From NCBI RefSeq assembly GCF_950295315.1, contig NC_080179.1, positions 69,439,115 through 69,503,114 of the forward strand: 64,000 nt of DNA, given 5' to 3'. How positions within the stretch are numbered: the stretch's first letter is position 1; each line of letters begins with the position of its first letter. Source of the DNA: Erinaceus europaeus (taxonomy: Eukaryota; Chordata; Mammalia; Eulipotyphla; Erinaceidae). Shown in pieces: positions 11,400-23,084 of the stretch. The notes beneath the pieces were generated by a model. It was given only the letters and a program-made list of their open reading frames with translations. It was not told the DNA's origin and ran no database searches. The position numbers were made by a program, and so were the translations under genes.

Positions 11400-12955
11400 A
11401 ATCAAAGCTTCTGCACAGCTGGGGAGGTTATCACTAAAATGAAAAGACAGCCTATGAAATGGCAGAAAATATTTTCAAAACACATATCTGATAACGGATT
11501 AATATCCCAAAAGGTGCATATAAAAGTGCTTGACATCGCTAATCACCAGGGAAATAAAATTCAAAACCAGAATAAAGTACTACTCCACATCTGTCAGGAC
11601 AGCTAATGTTAAAAGGACAAGAGATGAAATATGCTGTGGAGGGTGGAGAGAAAGGGGGAAACCTTCACACTGTTGTGGTAATGGAAAAAGGTGATGCTAT
11701 TGTTGAAAACAGTATACAGGTGACTCAAGAAATTAAAAACAGAACTATCATATGATCCAGCAATTCTACTTCTGAGTATATAGCCAAAAGAAAGGAAATC
11801 ACCAGGAACAACAAAACAGACCCCTTTGTGGGCCCTCATAGGACCTTGCCCTCAACTTGGATCAACAAAAGTAGAGGATGTTCCATCCTCTGAAGGGAGG
11901 CTGGACAACATACTCTATGCTACACCTGAGGAAGATGGAGCCTGACATTGGGGCAACTTGGAAGGTTCCTACTAATGACCACAGAATGTGAGCAAATCTA
12001 CAGAAATGCAGAGGTCACATTGGCTCCTAAGCTAAATATGGGCCCCAGATCAGATAAAATGGATTTGATTTATAGTCAACAATATTTATACACCTTTCCC
12101 ATAATTGGGAGCTACTCTCTTCCCTGATCCAGCTTTCTGGTCCTTTTCCCAACTATGACATCATCTCTCGAGACAATAATTTGGATCCAACTGCATATCA
12201 GATTTCAAGCTCAGGAGAAAAAAAAAAAGAAAAAAATTTAGTATAGCCACAGGCCCTTTGGAATGTAACTAAAATACTAAAATATGCCTACTAGCTATCT
12301 ACAAAATGGAGGACCCCCCAACTCTTCATCTGCACTACTCCAGCCTTTAGGTTCATGATTAGTCAACAATTTGTTTGGCTTTATCTGTTAACTTTCTTTT
12401 CAGCCACCAGTTTCAAGATGCTAGTATGATGCCAACCAGAATTCCCTGGACAGACAACCCCACCAATGTGTCCTGATGCTCTGATTCCCCAGAACCCCGC
12501 CACACTAGGGAAAGAGAGAGAGGCAGGCTGGGAGTATGGATGGGCCTGTCAATACCCATGTTCAGTGGGGAAGCAATTACAGAAGCCAGACCTACCACCT
12601 TCTGCACCCCATAATGACCTTGGGTCCATGCTCCCAGAGGGATAAAGAATAGGAAAGCTATTAGGGGAGGGGATGGGATACGGAGCTCTGATAGTGGGAA
12701 TTGTGTGGAGTTGTACTCCTCTTATCCTATGGTTTTGTCAGTATTTCCTTTTTATAAATAAAATAAAATAAAGAAAAAAAAAGAAAGGAAATCAATGATC
12801 TCAATGACATTGTCTGCACTTCCATGTCCTTTGCAAATATATTCACAATAGGCAAAATATGAAAACAGTCTGCATGCCCATGATGAATGAATGAACAGCA
12901 AAAATGTAATATGACATGTTTGTATAAACTCACACCAAAGATAAACATGTAAAGT
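11400..12955 (+). mobile_element. Old L1 ORF2 C-terminal region, split by family X
   Basis: 11400-11801 matches ORF2 sequence from the 'AKLLHS...WGGYH' level through 'KMKRQPMKWQK' to 'MIQQFYF'. The match resumes at 12795 (CAATGATCTC…TGCACTTCCATG…AATAGGCAAAATATG…) and ends near 12955. The frames are broken throughout. Confidence 0.85.
11802..12778 (+). mobile_element. Family X noncoding retroposon, 977-bp copy
   Basis: The insertion lies inside old L1 ORF2, so its limits are certain. The 16-bp target duplication AAAAGAAAGGAAATCA is at 11786-11801 and 12779-12794. The 3' end is TTTTTATAAATAAAATAAAATAAAG. No long frame exists on either strand. Long A-tail-adjacent target duplications plus 5' truncation are the hallmarks of L1-driven retroposition; the source of the RNA is unknown. 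Confidence 0.92.
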
Positions 12956-12959
12956 GGTA

Positions 12960-15044
12960 GATGTTAATTAGTTCGATTGAAGTAGTCATTTTACAATGCA
13001 GAGTTATGTAACATCATTATTTTAATTCATATTAAATATTATAAATATAGTTGTCTTTGAAAATTATACCTTAGTAAAACTGGAAAGAATAGAACATGCA
13101 TAAGAAAATGCTTAAGTTCATATAGACTTCCAAAGAAATCATATACTGATGTAAAATAATAAAGGTCATATGTATCCACTTTAGTTAGGAATGCCATAGT
13201 TAAATCATGTAATAATTGAATAAGAATTAACTTCAAGTATTAAGGAGGCAGATTTACTTCCAACGATTTGTAGGGAATGTTCTGCCCATAACTTTGTTTA
13301 TCCAGCAATATGACATTTGACCCTGCTTTATAGTGTCATGATGTATGGGAAATTAGCACAATGAGTTGGGAGTTATTTCTCTGCCAGAATTTGCAGCCTT
13401 TGTTCAGTTATAGTGAAAAATTCAAATAGCCCACGATCTCAAAATATAGCCTTTCAAATTTATCCTCTACCTAGTTCCTTACAGTCTGAAATTAGAAATT
13501 GTCATGGCCTCAATAGCCATGTAATAAAACTTACCCTTAAATGCAGCACCTTAATCAATAAACACTTAGAATTTCTTTTTTTTTTTTTCTTTCTGTAGTT
13601 CTCATTGAATCTGGACATGACATAGTCACCTGCCTCTAGCTCAGTGCTTCTCAAGCAGTAAATTGGTTGTCAAAGCTGTAATCTGATCTGTAGTTTCAAC
13701 GGTGGGAATATCTCTCAGGGGAGTTGGTGACTGCCAGGCTTCAGAGGATCCTCTCCCAAGCCCATTCATGGGGGCCTCTCTCCAGAACCTCCTCTGTAGC
13801 ATGGTGCTCCTCCTCTGACAGAGTAGTCCGAGGAAAGGTGTAAGAAAACATTCAAGATGGATGCCGCAGTGTTTTCACAATCAAAGTTTTCAAGTATCAC
13901 GCTGTTATGTCAGTCATATTTGTTAGAAGCCCAGAACACAGTTAAAAGGAGGATATTATATAAGACGGTCCCTTGGGTCCCTTCTGAAGGCTGGCCTCCT
14001 CTGCCTCCCCAAATGAGAGGAAAATGTGATGGAAAGGAAGCCAGACTGAAAATAAATAACATGTTTAATACATTGAAGAAATTTTTTTTCCAAATTTTAC
14101 AATAGCATATGGTTGCTTCACTCAGATTGATAAAAAGCTCGGAGAAGGCTTAACAGTGGCGTTCTGAGACTTTAACATCATTATTTTCTTGATAAATTTC
14201 CTTTGGTTTACACACCTTTTAAAGTCATAGCTGAGCTCAGCAAACACATGGCAAATGAGAGTCAATATTGTTGTTATCACTATAGTTATACCACTGACAT
14301 ATTTCCCTTCTCAGCTGGGCCTGATCATCAAGCATTTTCTAGGTAGTTGTTTTAAACTAAAGCATTTGCCCCCCTATTCTCCTTGACGCACCTTTCCCTG
14401 ACTTCTTCTTTTGACCCTGTTGCATTATTCAGTATATGTACCCTGTGGCTAAATTCTCCAACATGATGTCACCGGAAGTTAGAGCCTTAGTTGCCTGTTC
14501 AGAATTCTCTTCAGGGTGAACACAATTCATAGAGTTAACAGTTATGCTAATAACTAGAGAAAATCAGCTTTGCTCATTTTTTCATTTGGTATCTCCCCCG
14601 CCCCCAGTAAATTCACCTACCATCTTTTCTCAGGCCATATGAAGGTGATGAGGGCAAAGAATGTCTGTGAAGCATCAGCAAGTGCCAGGACAGGGACTCT
14701 GTTTCAAGCAGGCCACTGGAAATGTCCTCCTGTGTGAATTTCAGCTAGAGATGCTAAAACTCATGCTTATGTATTAGTGGTTCACACATGCCAGTCATGA
14801 CTGTACTTGAGCTTGCTTCTTTAAAAATCCCAACTGTAGAGATCTAATTGGCTTTACTAATTATTCCTGGATCTGGCGAAGAAGCAGAAAGGTTCTACCA
14901 ATACAACATGGAAGCTTTAATCCCCCAATAAAGGGAAAAAAAACAATAAAGTGCCTTCTTAGTTATAAAAAAAAATGGAAGCTTTACACAAGTACAAAAT
15001 AGGTAGAGCAAAATTTGTTTTCTGTTGACTTTGGGGAAAGAAGG
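12960..15044. other. Unclassified, SINE-free DNA
   Basis: About 2.1 kb without any SINE or L1 signature. A T run at 13577-13589 and a short frame ending at 14105 are the only notable features. No exon is recognised. Confidence 0.45.
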
Positions 15045-15051
15045 TGTGTGT

Positions 15052-15104
<53 letters not shown>
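15045..15104. repeat. (TG)n microsatellite
   Basis: About 28 TG units with one TA interruption near the start. Confidence 0.98.
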
Positions 15105-15105
<1 letters not shown>

Positions 15106-15419
15106 AAAGCTTTGGTGCTGTATAAACTGTGCTCAAACCTGACTTATGCACATGGCAAGTGCATACCCAAGTGAGCTTATTTCCAGTCCTTTACAGTTGT
15201 GATTATCAATTCACAATGTATAGGGTAATATTATAGCACTTCTGGGAAAGTTGCTTTCTTTCAGGAGAAGGCAGAACACCTGTATTAATTACCCCGCACA
15301 GTTGATAAGGAAACTCCAGACTGGTTTAAATTGCACATCTGAACAAGGTTGAAACTGCAAGTAGACTAGTTATTAAGTCCAGGTGGAGCCAGTTCTGAAA
15401 GATTCTGTTTGGAGCCTCC

Positions 15420-15575
15420 TTTCTTTCTACTTTTAATAATGTATATTAACTCATTAATCTTCACAGAAGTCCTGCGAAACGGGGACAGTTGCCAACTTCA
15501 TTTTCAGTGAAGGAAAGACAATTTAGAACTTGAAGTTCTGAACCCAGAGAGTCTGGTTGCATGTGTCTCTAACTA
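15420..15575 (-). repeat. MIR
   Basis: Plus-strand text follows the reverse complement of MIR: ATTAACTCATTAATCTTCACAG, CTTCATTTTCAGTGAAGGAAAG, AACTTGAAGTTCTGAACCCAGAGAGTCTGG. Confidence 0.75.
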
Positions 15576-15579
15576 TTTG

Positions 15580-16255
15580 ATGAAATGTCACAGAACCCAT
15601 AGTCCAACCTTGCAAATGAGAGGCATACTTCAAAAGTCTGAAACTTCCAAAATAGCACAACACATAAGTGACAGTAATTTTCCTTTTATACTAACTGGGT
15701 ACTAACAAGCTTGTCAACTTACTCCTTAGTGGACTGCTCACTTTTTTTTTTCCACTGTTTTTTTCCCCCTGCAGGTTACAGGTTTCTTACTACCCCAGAT
15801 ATGGGACCAAGTCTTTTCTTCTCTGTCCTTTGAGCCCGAGGACTTTAGGGAACTGCCTCCTCATTCTTTACTTCCTCCAGATAAAAACAAATCATTCAGT
15901 TCCTTTCTTCCACCAATAAAATTGCTTCATGAACATGAATAGCAGAACTGGCCACCACCAGAAAGGCCCCTGTGTTTAAGGACACAAAAATAAGCCTGAA
16001 ATATATGTATGTTCTGGGCTTACCTGGAGTGATATTTGTCTTTGAAAGTCAAGGGGATACTTTCTTGCTCCTGGAGCAAAATTTCAACTATAACTTGAAT
16101 TCCTTACTCTCACATTAAGTCTTCATAGGTACATCTCAATTATCTGGATGGTTTAAGGCTGTAGCATTCAATTTACTGTAGGACACATTGCAAATTTCAA
16201 GCAAAAGTGAATTCTGCACTTTTCCCTTCAGATTTAGAAGACAGTGTTTCTTTAG
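15580..16255. other. Unclassified DNA
   Basis: No repeat signature or credible exon seen. Confidence 0.4.
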
Positions 16256-16259
16256 AAAT

Positions 16260-16378
16260 CCCCCAAAATTCTCAAGAGTGAGATCGAGTTTGATGCCCGG
16301 CAGTACATATCCCAGAGTTGTGTCTGGTTTTTTCTATCTTGTCTCTCTCACTCATAAACGTGTCTAAAAGTGAAAGAA
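16260..16378 (+). repeat. Short tRNA-derived SINE
   Basis: GAGATCGAGTTTGATGCCCGGCAGTACATATCCCAGAGTTGTGTCTGG matches the short SINE type also seen at 36226-36360 (…GAGTTCAATCCCTGGCAGCACATATACCAGAG…). Confidence 0.75.
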
Positions 16379-16394
16379 ATTATGAGCGGGGGGG

Positions 16395-16540
16395 AAAATT
16401 ATGAGTGGTTATAAAAATAAAGGACTTTAACGCCTGAGGCTCGAAATTCCCAGGTTCAGTACCCCTGTACCACCATAAACCAGAGCCAAGTAGTGTTCTG
16501 GTATCTCTGTCTGTGTATCTCTCTCATTAAAGTAAGAAAC
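16395..16540 (+). repeat. Short tRNA-derived SINE (type C)
   Basis: CGCCTGAGGCTCGAAATTCCCAGGTTCAGTACCCC, ACCACCATAAACCAGAGCCAAGTAGTGTTCTGG and a CT-rich end. Its A-rich end is interrupted by the minus-strand SINE at 16548-16745. Confidence 0.75.
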
Positions 16541-16547
16541 AAATGTG

Positions 16548-16745
16548 TTTATTTTTTTAATTATTTTATTTATTGGATAGAAATAACCATAAATCAAGAG
16601 ACAGAGAGGGAGAGAGATAGAGAGACATCTGTAGCACTGCTTCACCACTCACACAGCTTTCCCCTTGCAGGTGGGGGCTGGGAGCTTGAACCCAGGTCCT
16701 TGCACACTGTAATATGTGCACTCAACCAGGTGTGCCAACACCCAG
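16548..16745 (-). repeat. ERI-related SINE (type B)
   Basis: Plus-strand reading: TTTATTGGATAG, the GA-rich body, GCACTGCTTCACCACTC, CTTGCAGGTGGGGGCTGGGAGCTTGAACCC and the head end CCAGCCCC. AGAAACAAATG / AGAAACAAATA flank it, placing it in the tail of the preceding SINE. Confidence 0.85.
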
Positions 16746-16759
16746 CCCCAGAAACAAAT

Positions 16760-18160
16760 ATTTAAAAAAATGTTCACAAGTTATTCTATAAAAAATAAAA
16801 TGCTAGAATTTTTAAAATCTCCAAAAGGAAGAAGAGTGCCCATTTCTATTTGTAGGAATAGATTTAAAGAGACGTGTGTACTTTCTGTTCATTTGTCTCA
16901 CTTCTGTTGAAGTTTAGAAGGACAGGGAAGGCTGGAGGTACTTTTGTTAAATCATTGATGTTCACAGTTTTCCATGAATCTCTGAGAAAAACTAACAACA
17001 GGAAGAAAGCCTCAGAACAGGTCCTGAGGGACACTGAACTTGGGTATCTGCCTGTGACTGCCTGTGACTCCCCAGAGATACGTGGGGCTCATTTATCCCC
17101 CATAATTGCTTCTTTTCTGTGTTTCATACATGTAGTCTTCTGAGGGATCCTTCCATGGGCCTTTACTAAAGATTCTGGAACCAGGTAGAAGTGGGTCTGG
17201 AGACCAATGACACCATTCCTCATAAGACGGGGGGAGGGGAGAGAAAATGGAGACATGTTCTTTGAATAATGACAGACAAGGAAATGAGCATGTGAAGGCT
17301 GCAGTAACATAACACGTTTCTTTATATAAAACATCTGCTTTATGGCCCCAAATTCAATTTTCACTTTTATTACTCATTCCTAACGAGCCTGAGAGATTTT
17401 GAAGAACCGGGTAGCACCTGCAGCTACAGTCATGACGACTGATCAAACTCTTCTCTTTGTACCAAATGTGCTTCCACAGTGACTGCACCATTTTGTCGCC
17501 AGCTCCTTTGAATTTATCACCCTTTTCTTTCCCTAGTCCCTGGATTACGAAACTAAATTCAGTTTTCCCATCTGACAAGCTTCCTGTCTCAGTTTCACTC
17601 TTGCGTTCACATCTGGTTCTCACTTTGTTCCAGAAACAGATGTGGACATTCCAAAAATCGCTGTGCCAAATACAGTTTACAATAGCCATGTTTTCTTGGA
17701 TATCATCTTCAGGATGTGTGAAATCATTGTGAAGCCCTTATGCAACAAGATTTTTATTCCCATGTTTGTGCTTCAATACTTTCTGGAGTTTGGGGTTAGT
17801 TTTTTAAATATATATATATGCAGAAAAGAATTTTAGGAGGGAAACTTGGGCCTGTGGTAGAACAGAGTTACTCAGGGGAAGAAGTATATCTTCAGTGGCA
17901 GTAGGAGAAGCAGGTCTGGGCCTCAGAAAGACTGAGTTTGCACAGACAGGAATGTGGAATGGGACAAGTGTGGGGAGATGGACCTAGCTGCCCTGCTGGC
18001 CAGGACAGAGACTATTAGCCAGGCCAAATATGGATTATCTCAACTGCAGGTGTTTCTGTGGGAGTACAGAGAGCAAATGCTCAAAGTCTGCTACATATCT
18101 GGCCCTTCTGCCTGCCTAAAAGTCTCTCACTACAGGTTGACTAAAGGTTTACAGTTAATT
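16760..18160. other. Unclassified DNA
   Basis: About 1.4 kb with no recognised family. Overlapping small frames on both strands at 17354-17836 share no recognisable domain, and I see no convincing splice-bounded exon. Confidence 0.4.
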
Positions 18161-18167
18161 GTTTGAG

Positions 18168-18360
18168 GGCCAGACAGTGGCATACCCAGTAGAGCACACT
18201 TTACAATGCTCAAGGATCAAAGTTCAAGCCCCAGGACCCACTTGTAGGACAGAGGCTTCACAAGCAGTGAAACTGTGTTGCAAGTGTCTCTTTGTTTCTC
18301 TCACTCTCTGTCTCCACCTTCCTTCTCAACTTCTGTCTCTGTCCAAAATAAATAATTAAT
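18168..18360 (+). repeat. ERI-related SINE (type B)
   Basis: GGGCCAGACAGTGGCATACCC head, GGATCAAAGTTCAAGCCCC, GGCTTCACAAGCAGTGAAAC, CT-rich body and AATAAATAATTAAT tail. TTAATTG lies on both sides. Confidence 0.85.
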
Positions 18361-18777
18361 TGAAGTCAAGGGTTCCTGAACCTGAAGGGCCAGCTTATAG
18401 CAGGGAAAGACCTGAAGCCTTAGATAATCTGAGAAACAGCACAGTTCTACAAGGTACAAAAGATTAAAGAAATAGACAAAAAAAAAAAAAAATGGGTGTG
18501 GGGGAATGAGCTTGAATTATCAGATTCAGACTGAGCAATAATGCTCCTAGTGCTCACCTGCTGTTTTTCTTACCTATTGTTGTTTAGGCTACATCTGTTT
18601 ATAGAGGTAAGTTCACATATACAACATGAAATGCAACTAAAAATATGATAATAAAGACAACACACAGGGACTATTTAAATACTTAAGGAACTTAATACTT
18701 CCCACTTGTTTTCTTCTCTGTTCAATAACATACGTTTTTGTTTTTTTTTTACTAGGGAAATAACGATTTACTAGACA

Positions 18778-18962
18778 GTCATCACATTCATCTGCTATAG
18801 GCATCTACCCACCCACCCTCTCCCCTCTCTGTCCATCCACCCTGCCATAGGATTCCAGGGCCCAGGCTTATACCACATTACACTAGAGAGTATGGTTTGG
18901 AACCTGGAATCTCAGGCTTCCCAACCCAACAATCTAGCACTGAACTGTTGCCCCAGCTCTAC
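18778..18962 (-). repeat. Diverged SINE
   Basis: The minus strand carries a head-like end (GTTCAGTGCTAGATTGTTGGG) and a B-box-like ATTCCAGGTTCCAAAC. The body is GA-rich on the minus-strand complement. Weak match. Confidence 0.5.
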
Positions 18963-19599
18963 TGAGGACTGAGTCTTCCCTTACCTTAATCTTTTCTGAC
19001 AAATGAAAAGATTCTATGAAATCAGTGCTTCTCTTAACATTCTTAACCAACTTTGAGAGAAAGCTGGGTCTAGGTCGCTGTCAGGAAAATATGTCAATAG
19101 CTCTTAAATTCAATTATATTTTTGTATCTTGCACAACAGTCAAGAATGTTTTGGAAGATATTTCCACATTAGCATCTTTGTATCTTGAGTTTGGTTTGAA
19201 AAAATAGGCCTTATTTATTCTTCAATCAACTAGACAGAGTGCTTAAAAGCCTTAACACAAACTGTGGGGAGTCTTGGATTTGACCTGGTTTCCAAGTACG
19301 TGTAACATTGTTTGGACTCTTTTTAAAGCTCAATGTGTTGTTTATCCATACATTTAAAGCATCTGCAGTGTTCAAAGTGTCCCTTGTCTCCATCTCCGGT
19401 AGACTGATCTTGAGACGTCCAGTTTGGCAGGTAGAAGTTTTATCACTGAGTCTTTTAACTCCCTTACCCCCTACAACAAGGTTAACTGACAGATGAGAAA
19501 AATCTGTGAAGGCTTATCTGTGAAGAAAAAATCTGCTTCTCTTAACTATCCTTAACCTGAAGATAAATCTTGTCCTAAGCCCCTGTCAAGAAAATATGT

Positions 19600-19805
19600 T
19601 AGGAACTTCCTGCTGGATTCTTTAGGATTTTCTATTTATACAGTCATATCATATCATTTGCAAATACTGACAGCTTTACTTCGTCTTTCCCAAACAGTCT
19701 GCCTTTTTATTCCTTTCTCTTGCCTAATTGTTATGGCTAGGAATTCCAACAACATATTGAATTGTAATGAGAGAGTGAGCAGCCCTGTCTAATACCTGCT
19801 CAGGT
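19600..19805 (-). mobile_element. L1 ORF2 fragment
   Basis: The plus-strand text AACTTCCTGCTGGATTC…TCATTTGCAAATACTGACAG…TTGCCTAATTGTTATGGCTAGGA is the reverse complement of L1 ORF2 near the reverse-transcriptase catalytic region. Confidence 0.85.
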
Positions 19806-19860
19806 GTGTTTGCAGTATACAGACTCAGCTAGATTTAGTAATTTTATATCTCTACCCATT

Positions 19861-20144
19861 TTTTAAATTTTTTAAAAAATATATATTTATTTTCCTTTTT
19901 GTTGCCCTTGTTTTTTAGTGTTGTTGTTGTAGTTATTGATGTTGTCGTTGTTAGATGGGACAGAGAGAAATGGAGAGAAGAGGGGAAGTCTGAGAGGGGG
20001 AGAGAAAGATAGACACCTGAAGACCTGCTTCACCACCTGTGAAGCGAACCCCTTCCAGGTGGGGAGCTGGGGGGCTTGAAGCAGAATCCTTACACCAGTC
20101 CTGTGCTTCGTGCCACCTGTGCTTAACCCACTGTACTACCGACC
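19861..20144 (-). repeat. ERI SINE, full length
   Basis: Complete minus-strand element. The target duplication ATCTCTACCCATT is at 19848-19860 and 20145-20157. Confidence 0.93.
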
Positions 20145-20159
20145 ATCTCTACCCATTGT

Positions 20160-20235
20160 TTAGTGGAGGTGGGGAGCTGGGGGCTTGAACTGGGATCTTT
20201 CTGCCAGTCCTTGAGCTTTGTACCATGTGCAATAA
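20160..20235 (-). repeat. ERI SINE head fragment
   Basis: GGTGGGGAGCTGGGGGCTTGAACTGGGATC…CCAGTCC repeats the head portion of the neighbouring SINE in the same orientation. It may be a partial tandem duplication. Confidence 0.7.
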
Positions 20236-20492
20236 TAGTAAATCTTAACACACAGCTCACAGCAACAGACAGATTGTTGGGACAAAAAAAATCAACAGGG
20301 AAATAGAGGCCTTAAATGAAGTAATAAATGAGATGAACTTAACATATACAAAGTATATTAACATATTCAAAGTGTTCAGAACCTTTCACCCCAAAATAAA
20401 AATAATGGACATTCTTTTCATATGCACATGGAACATTCTCAAGGAGTAACCAAGAGTTGGGACACAAAGACAGCCTTAATAAAAATGTGAAT

Positions 20493-20727
20493 CTGGGGCT
20501 GTGTGGTGGTGCAGTCAACTGAATGCAGACATTACCATGCAAGGATCTGGGATTGAGCACTCAGTCCCCACCTGCAAGATAGAAGCTTCACAAGTTGTCA
20601 AGTAGTGATACAGGTGTTTCTCCGTCTCTCTTTCCATTTCTATATCCCCCATTGCTCTCAATTTCTGTCTGTCCTACCCAAAATCGGCAAAATTAAAATA
20701 GAGAAAATTAAAATAAATGGATAAATA
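20493..20727 (+). repeat. ERI-related SINE (type B)
   Basis: GGGGCTGTGTGGTGGTGCAG head, GGATCTGGGATTGAGC, CCCCACCTGCAAGATAG, CT-rich body and A-rich tail. Target duplication AAAAATGTGAAT / AAATATGTGAAT (20481-20492, 20728-20739), inside the L1. Confidence 0.85.
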
Positions 20728-20762
20728 AATATGTGAATATTGAAATCATAAAAATACCTTTT

Positions 20763-21144
20763 ATGACTTATTTCACTTAGCATGAATTTTTCAAGGTCCA
20801 TCCGAGATCGGTTGAAAATGGTGAAAAATTCACGTTAAGTGAAATAAGTCAGAAATAGAAGGATGCATATGGGGTGATCTCACTCTCAGGCAGAAGTTGA
20901 AAAACAAGATCAGAAGAGAAAACACAAGTAGAACCTGAACTGGAATTGGCATATTGCACCAAAATAAAATACTCTGGGGTGGGTGGGTGGGGAGAATACA
21001 GATGCAAGAAGGATGACAGAGGACCTGGCGGGGGTTGTATTGTTATATGAAAAACTGAGAAAATGTTATGCATGTACAAACTTTTGTATTTACTGTTGAA
21101 TGTAAAACATTAATCCCCCAATCAAGAAATTTAAAAAAAGAAGA
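20763..21144 (+). mobile_element. Young L1 3' end with 5' inversion
   Basis: The insertion is flanked by AAAAATACCTTTT (20750-20762) and AAAAATATCTTTT (21145-21157). Positions 20823-21144 are the ORF2 stop region and 3' UTR in plus orientation. 20764-20822 is the adjacent upstream ORF2 sequence in inverted orientation, overlapping the plus part by 28 bases. This is the standard product of twin priming during L1 reverse transcription. Confidence 0.88.
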
Positions 21145-21784
21145 AAAAATATCTTTTCTGATGAGGCTGTGACGTTGGTAAACAACCACTAATAGGAAAA
21201 AAAAAAATACTATCAGAATATGGAGGCTAAGAGATTTGTTTCTGAGTAACATCTGGGTCACTGAAGAAACCAAAAGAGAACTTAACAATGACTTGCAGAA
21301 CGATAAAAATGAAAAGACCAAGTACCTGTGAGGTGTGGCAAAGGCTATGCTAAAAAGTAAGTTTATGGCAATATAGTCCCATTGTTAACAAGGAGGGATG
21401 ATTTCAAGTAAGGTGTCTAACATGGCAAATGAACCAACTAGAAAAGGGGCAACAAGAGAGACCCAAAAATCAGTAGGATGATTGAAATAGTCAAAATCAG
21501 AACATAAATCAATGAAATGGGAAACAGAAAGACAAAGACTATCTAAAAGACTAATGAAATCAAGAGCCGGTTCTTCGAAAAGATAAATAAAATAAACCGC
21601 TGGCTAGATTCACAAATAGAAAAAAAGAGAAAACTATAATGAAAACAATTAAGATTTAGAGAGATTACACTACAACTACAGGTGGGGAGACACAAAGGAT
21701 CATACATGAATATTATGAATATTATGAATTTATTTCTGCATAAGTATTGAACAACCTAGTTGAAATGCAACCTAGTTGAAATGC

Positions 21785-21985
21785 AGTCCAGAGCATTACA
21801 GTGTGCAAGAATCTGGGTTCAAGCCACTGCTCCTCACCTGCAGAGGGAAAACTTCATGAATGGTGAAACAAGGCTGCAGGTGTCTCTCTATCTCTCTCCC
21901 TCTCTATCACCCCTTTCCCTCTTGATTTCTGGCTGTGTCTGCCAAATAAATAAAGATAAATAAAAAATATTTAAAAAATGAAAAA
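21785..21985 (+). repeat. ERI-related SINE (type B) in L1
   Basis: TCTGGGTTCAAGCC, CTCACCTGCAGAGGG, TGGTGAAACAAGGCTGCAGG, CT-rich body, TTTCTGGCTGTGTC and an AATAAATAAAG tail. Just upstream, AACCTAGTTGAAATGC is directly repeated (about 21754-21785), which may be the target duplication plus a truncated head. Confidence 0.8.
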
Positions 21986-22299
21986 CAATTAAAATGGATG
22001 TAGTCCTAGAATCATACCACCTGCCAAGCTGAACCCAAGGAACACAGACCATGAGGTTGACATCATTCTGATCTCCAAAGTAGGAAAAAACTCTACCAGC
22101 AAAGAAAGCTGTAGACCTGATGAACATTGATGCAATGCTTAATAAAGTCCTTAATAAAATATTGGCAAGTCACATCCAACAATCCGAGAGAATAATTCAC
22201 CAAGACAAAGTAAGATTCATCCCTGGGAATCGGAGATGTTCAACACACACAAGTCAGTCAATGTAACCTACCATATTAACAAAAAGAAAGAGAGAGAAA

Positions 22300-23084
22300 A
22301 AAAAAGAAATCTTGCACTTCCGCCTTGTCTTGAGCAGAACTTTGAGGAATCATGTTAAATGAGATTAACATTGGTTTCTCAGTAGAATTTATTGAACTCT
22401 GACCCCAACAGGAAAAATATCACTTGCAAAAGGAAGCAAGGGGGAGTGTGACCAGGAAGAAAGAACAAGGCTTGCAACAGTGCAGGTACCTACTATTCAT
22501 TTTCTTCTATAGCCCCAAACAGCATTCCTGTGATTTATGCACAGGGCGGGGAAAAGAAGCTTTGCATGCCTTTTTACCAAACCATTCTCATCTGTTTTCC
22601 AGAATATCCCAGGAATATGGACATGTTTTAATTCCTGGAGGCAAATGGGAGGAGTATCCCACTACTAGCATAAAATAGCTTTTCCAAGGGATGCAGAGGG
22701 GCTGAGGTTATGTATGGAAAGTCCACCACATTCAGGGATCTCCTGAGTTCAGTGAGCACTACACTTTGCTAGCGTATAAGGGTGAGCTCCTGCATTCTTC
22801 TTAGCTTCTGTGCTATTTTCCACGTTGTTTTCAACTGCTGGGTGTCCATACCAAGCCCGTGCAAGTCATAACACCCACCCTGAGTGTGTCAGCCAGAGCA
22901 GCTGTCCAGCATGTGTTTCCAGTGCTTTGGGGTATGTTCTCATAGAAGCATGTGCAATAGAATATAGGAAAATATTTCACTCTAACTTTCCCACTTGATC
23001 CATCTTACTTGCATGGGGGAGTCATTGTCTAAGTGTATGAAGTAGGAGAGAAAGGGAAATTAAAAAAAAAAAAAGGAAGAAGGG
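22300..23084. other. Unclassified DNA
   Basis: No SINE, L1 or LTR signature. Small plus-strand frames at 22424-22678 and 22810-22998 have no recognisable domain. Confidence 0.4.

Larger units (their letters stand above)
20240..22295 (+). mobile_element. L1 ORF2 remnant with three later insertions
   Basis: Segments 20240-20480, 20740-20762, 21145-21765 and 21990-22295 follow L1 ORF2 in order. Recognisable points are the endonuclease C-terminal region (CAACAGGGAAATAGAGGCC…TTCTTTTCATATGCACATGG), the linker (TGGGTCACTGAAGAAACC…) and the early reverse-transcriptase region (GAGCCGGTTCTTCGAAAAGATAAATAAA). Many stops make it a pseudogene. The gaps are a SINE (20493-20727), a young L1 3' end (20763-21144) and another SINE (about 21785-21985). 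Confidence 0.85.

Noticed and set aside
17354..17836. Overlapping frames of about 90-110 residues as coding exons
   Set aside because: They lie on both strands with no recognisable domain or supporting splice sites.
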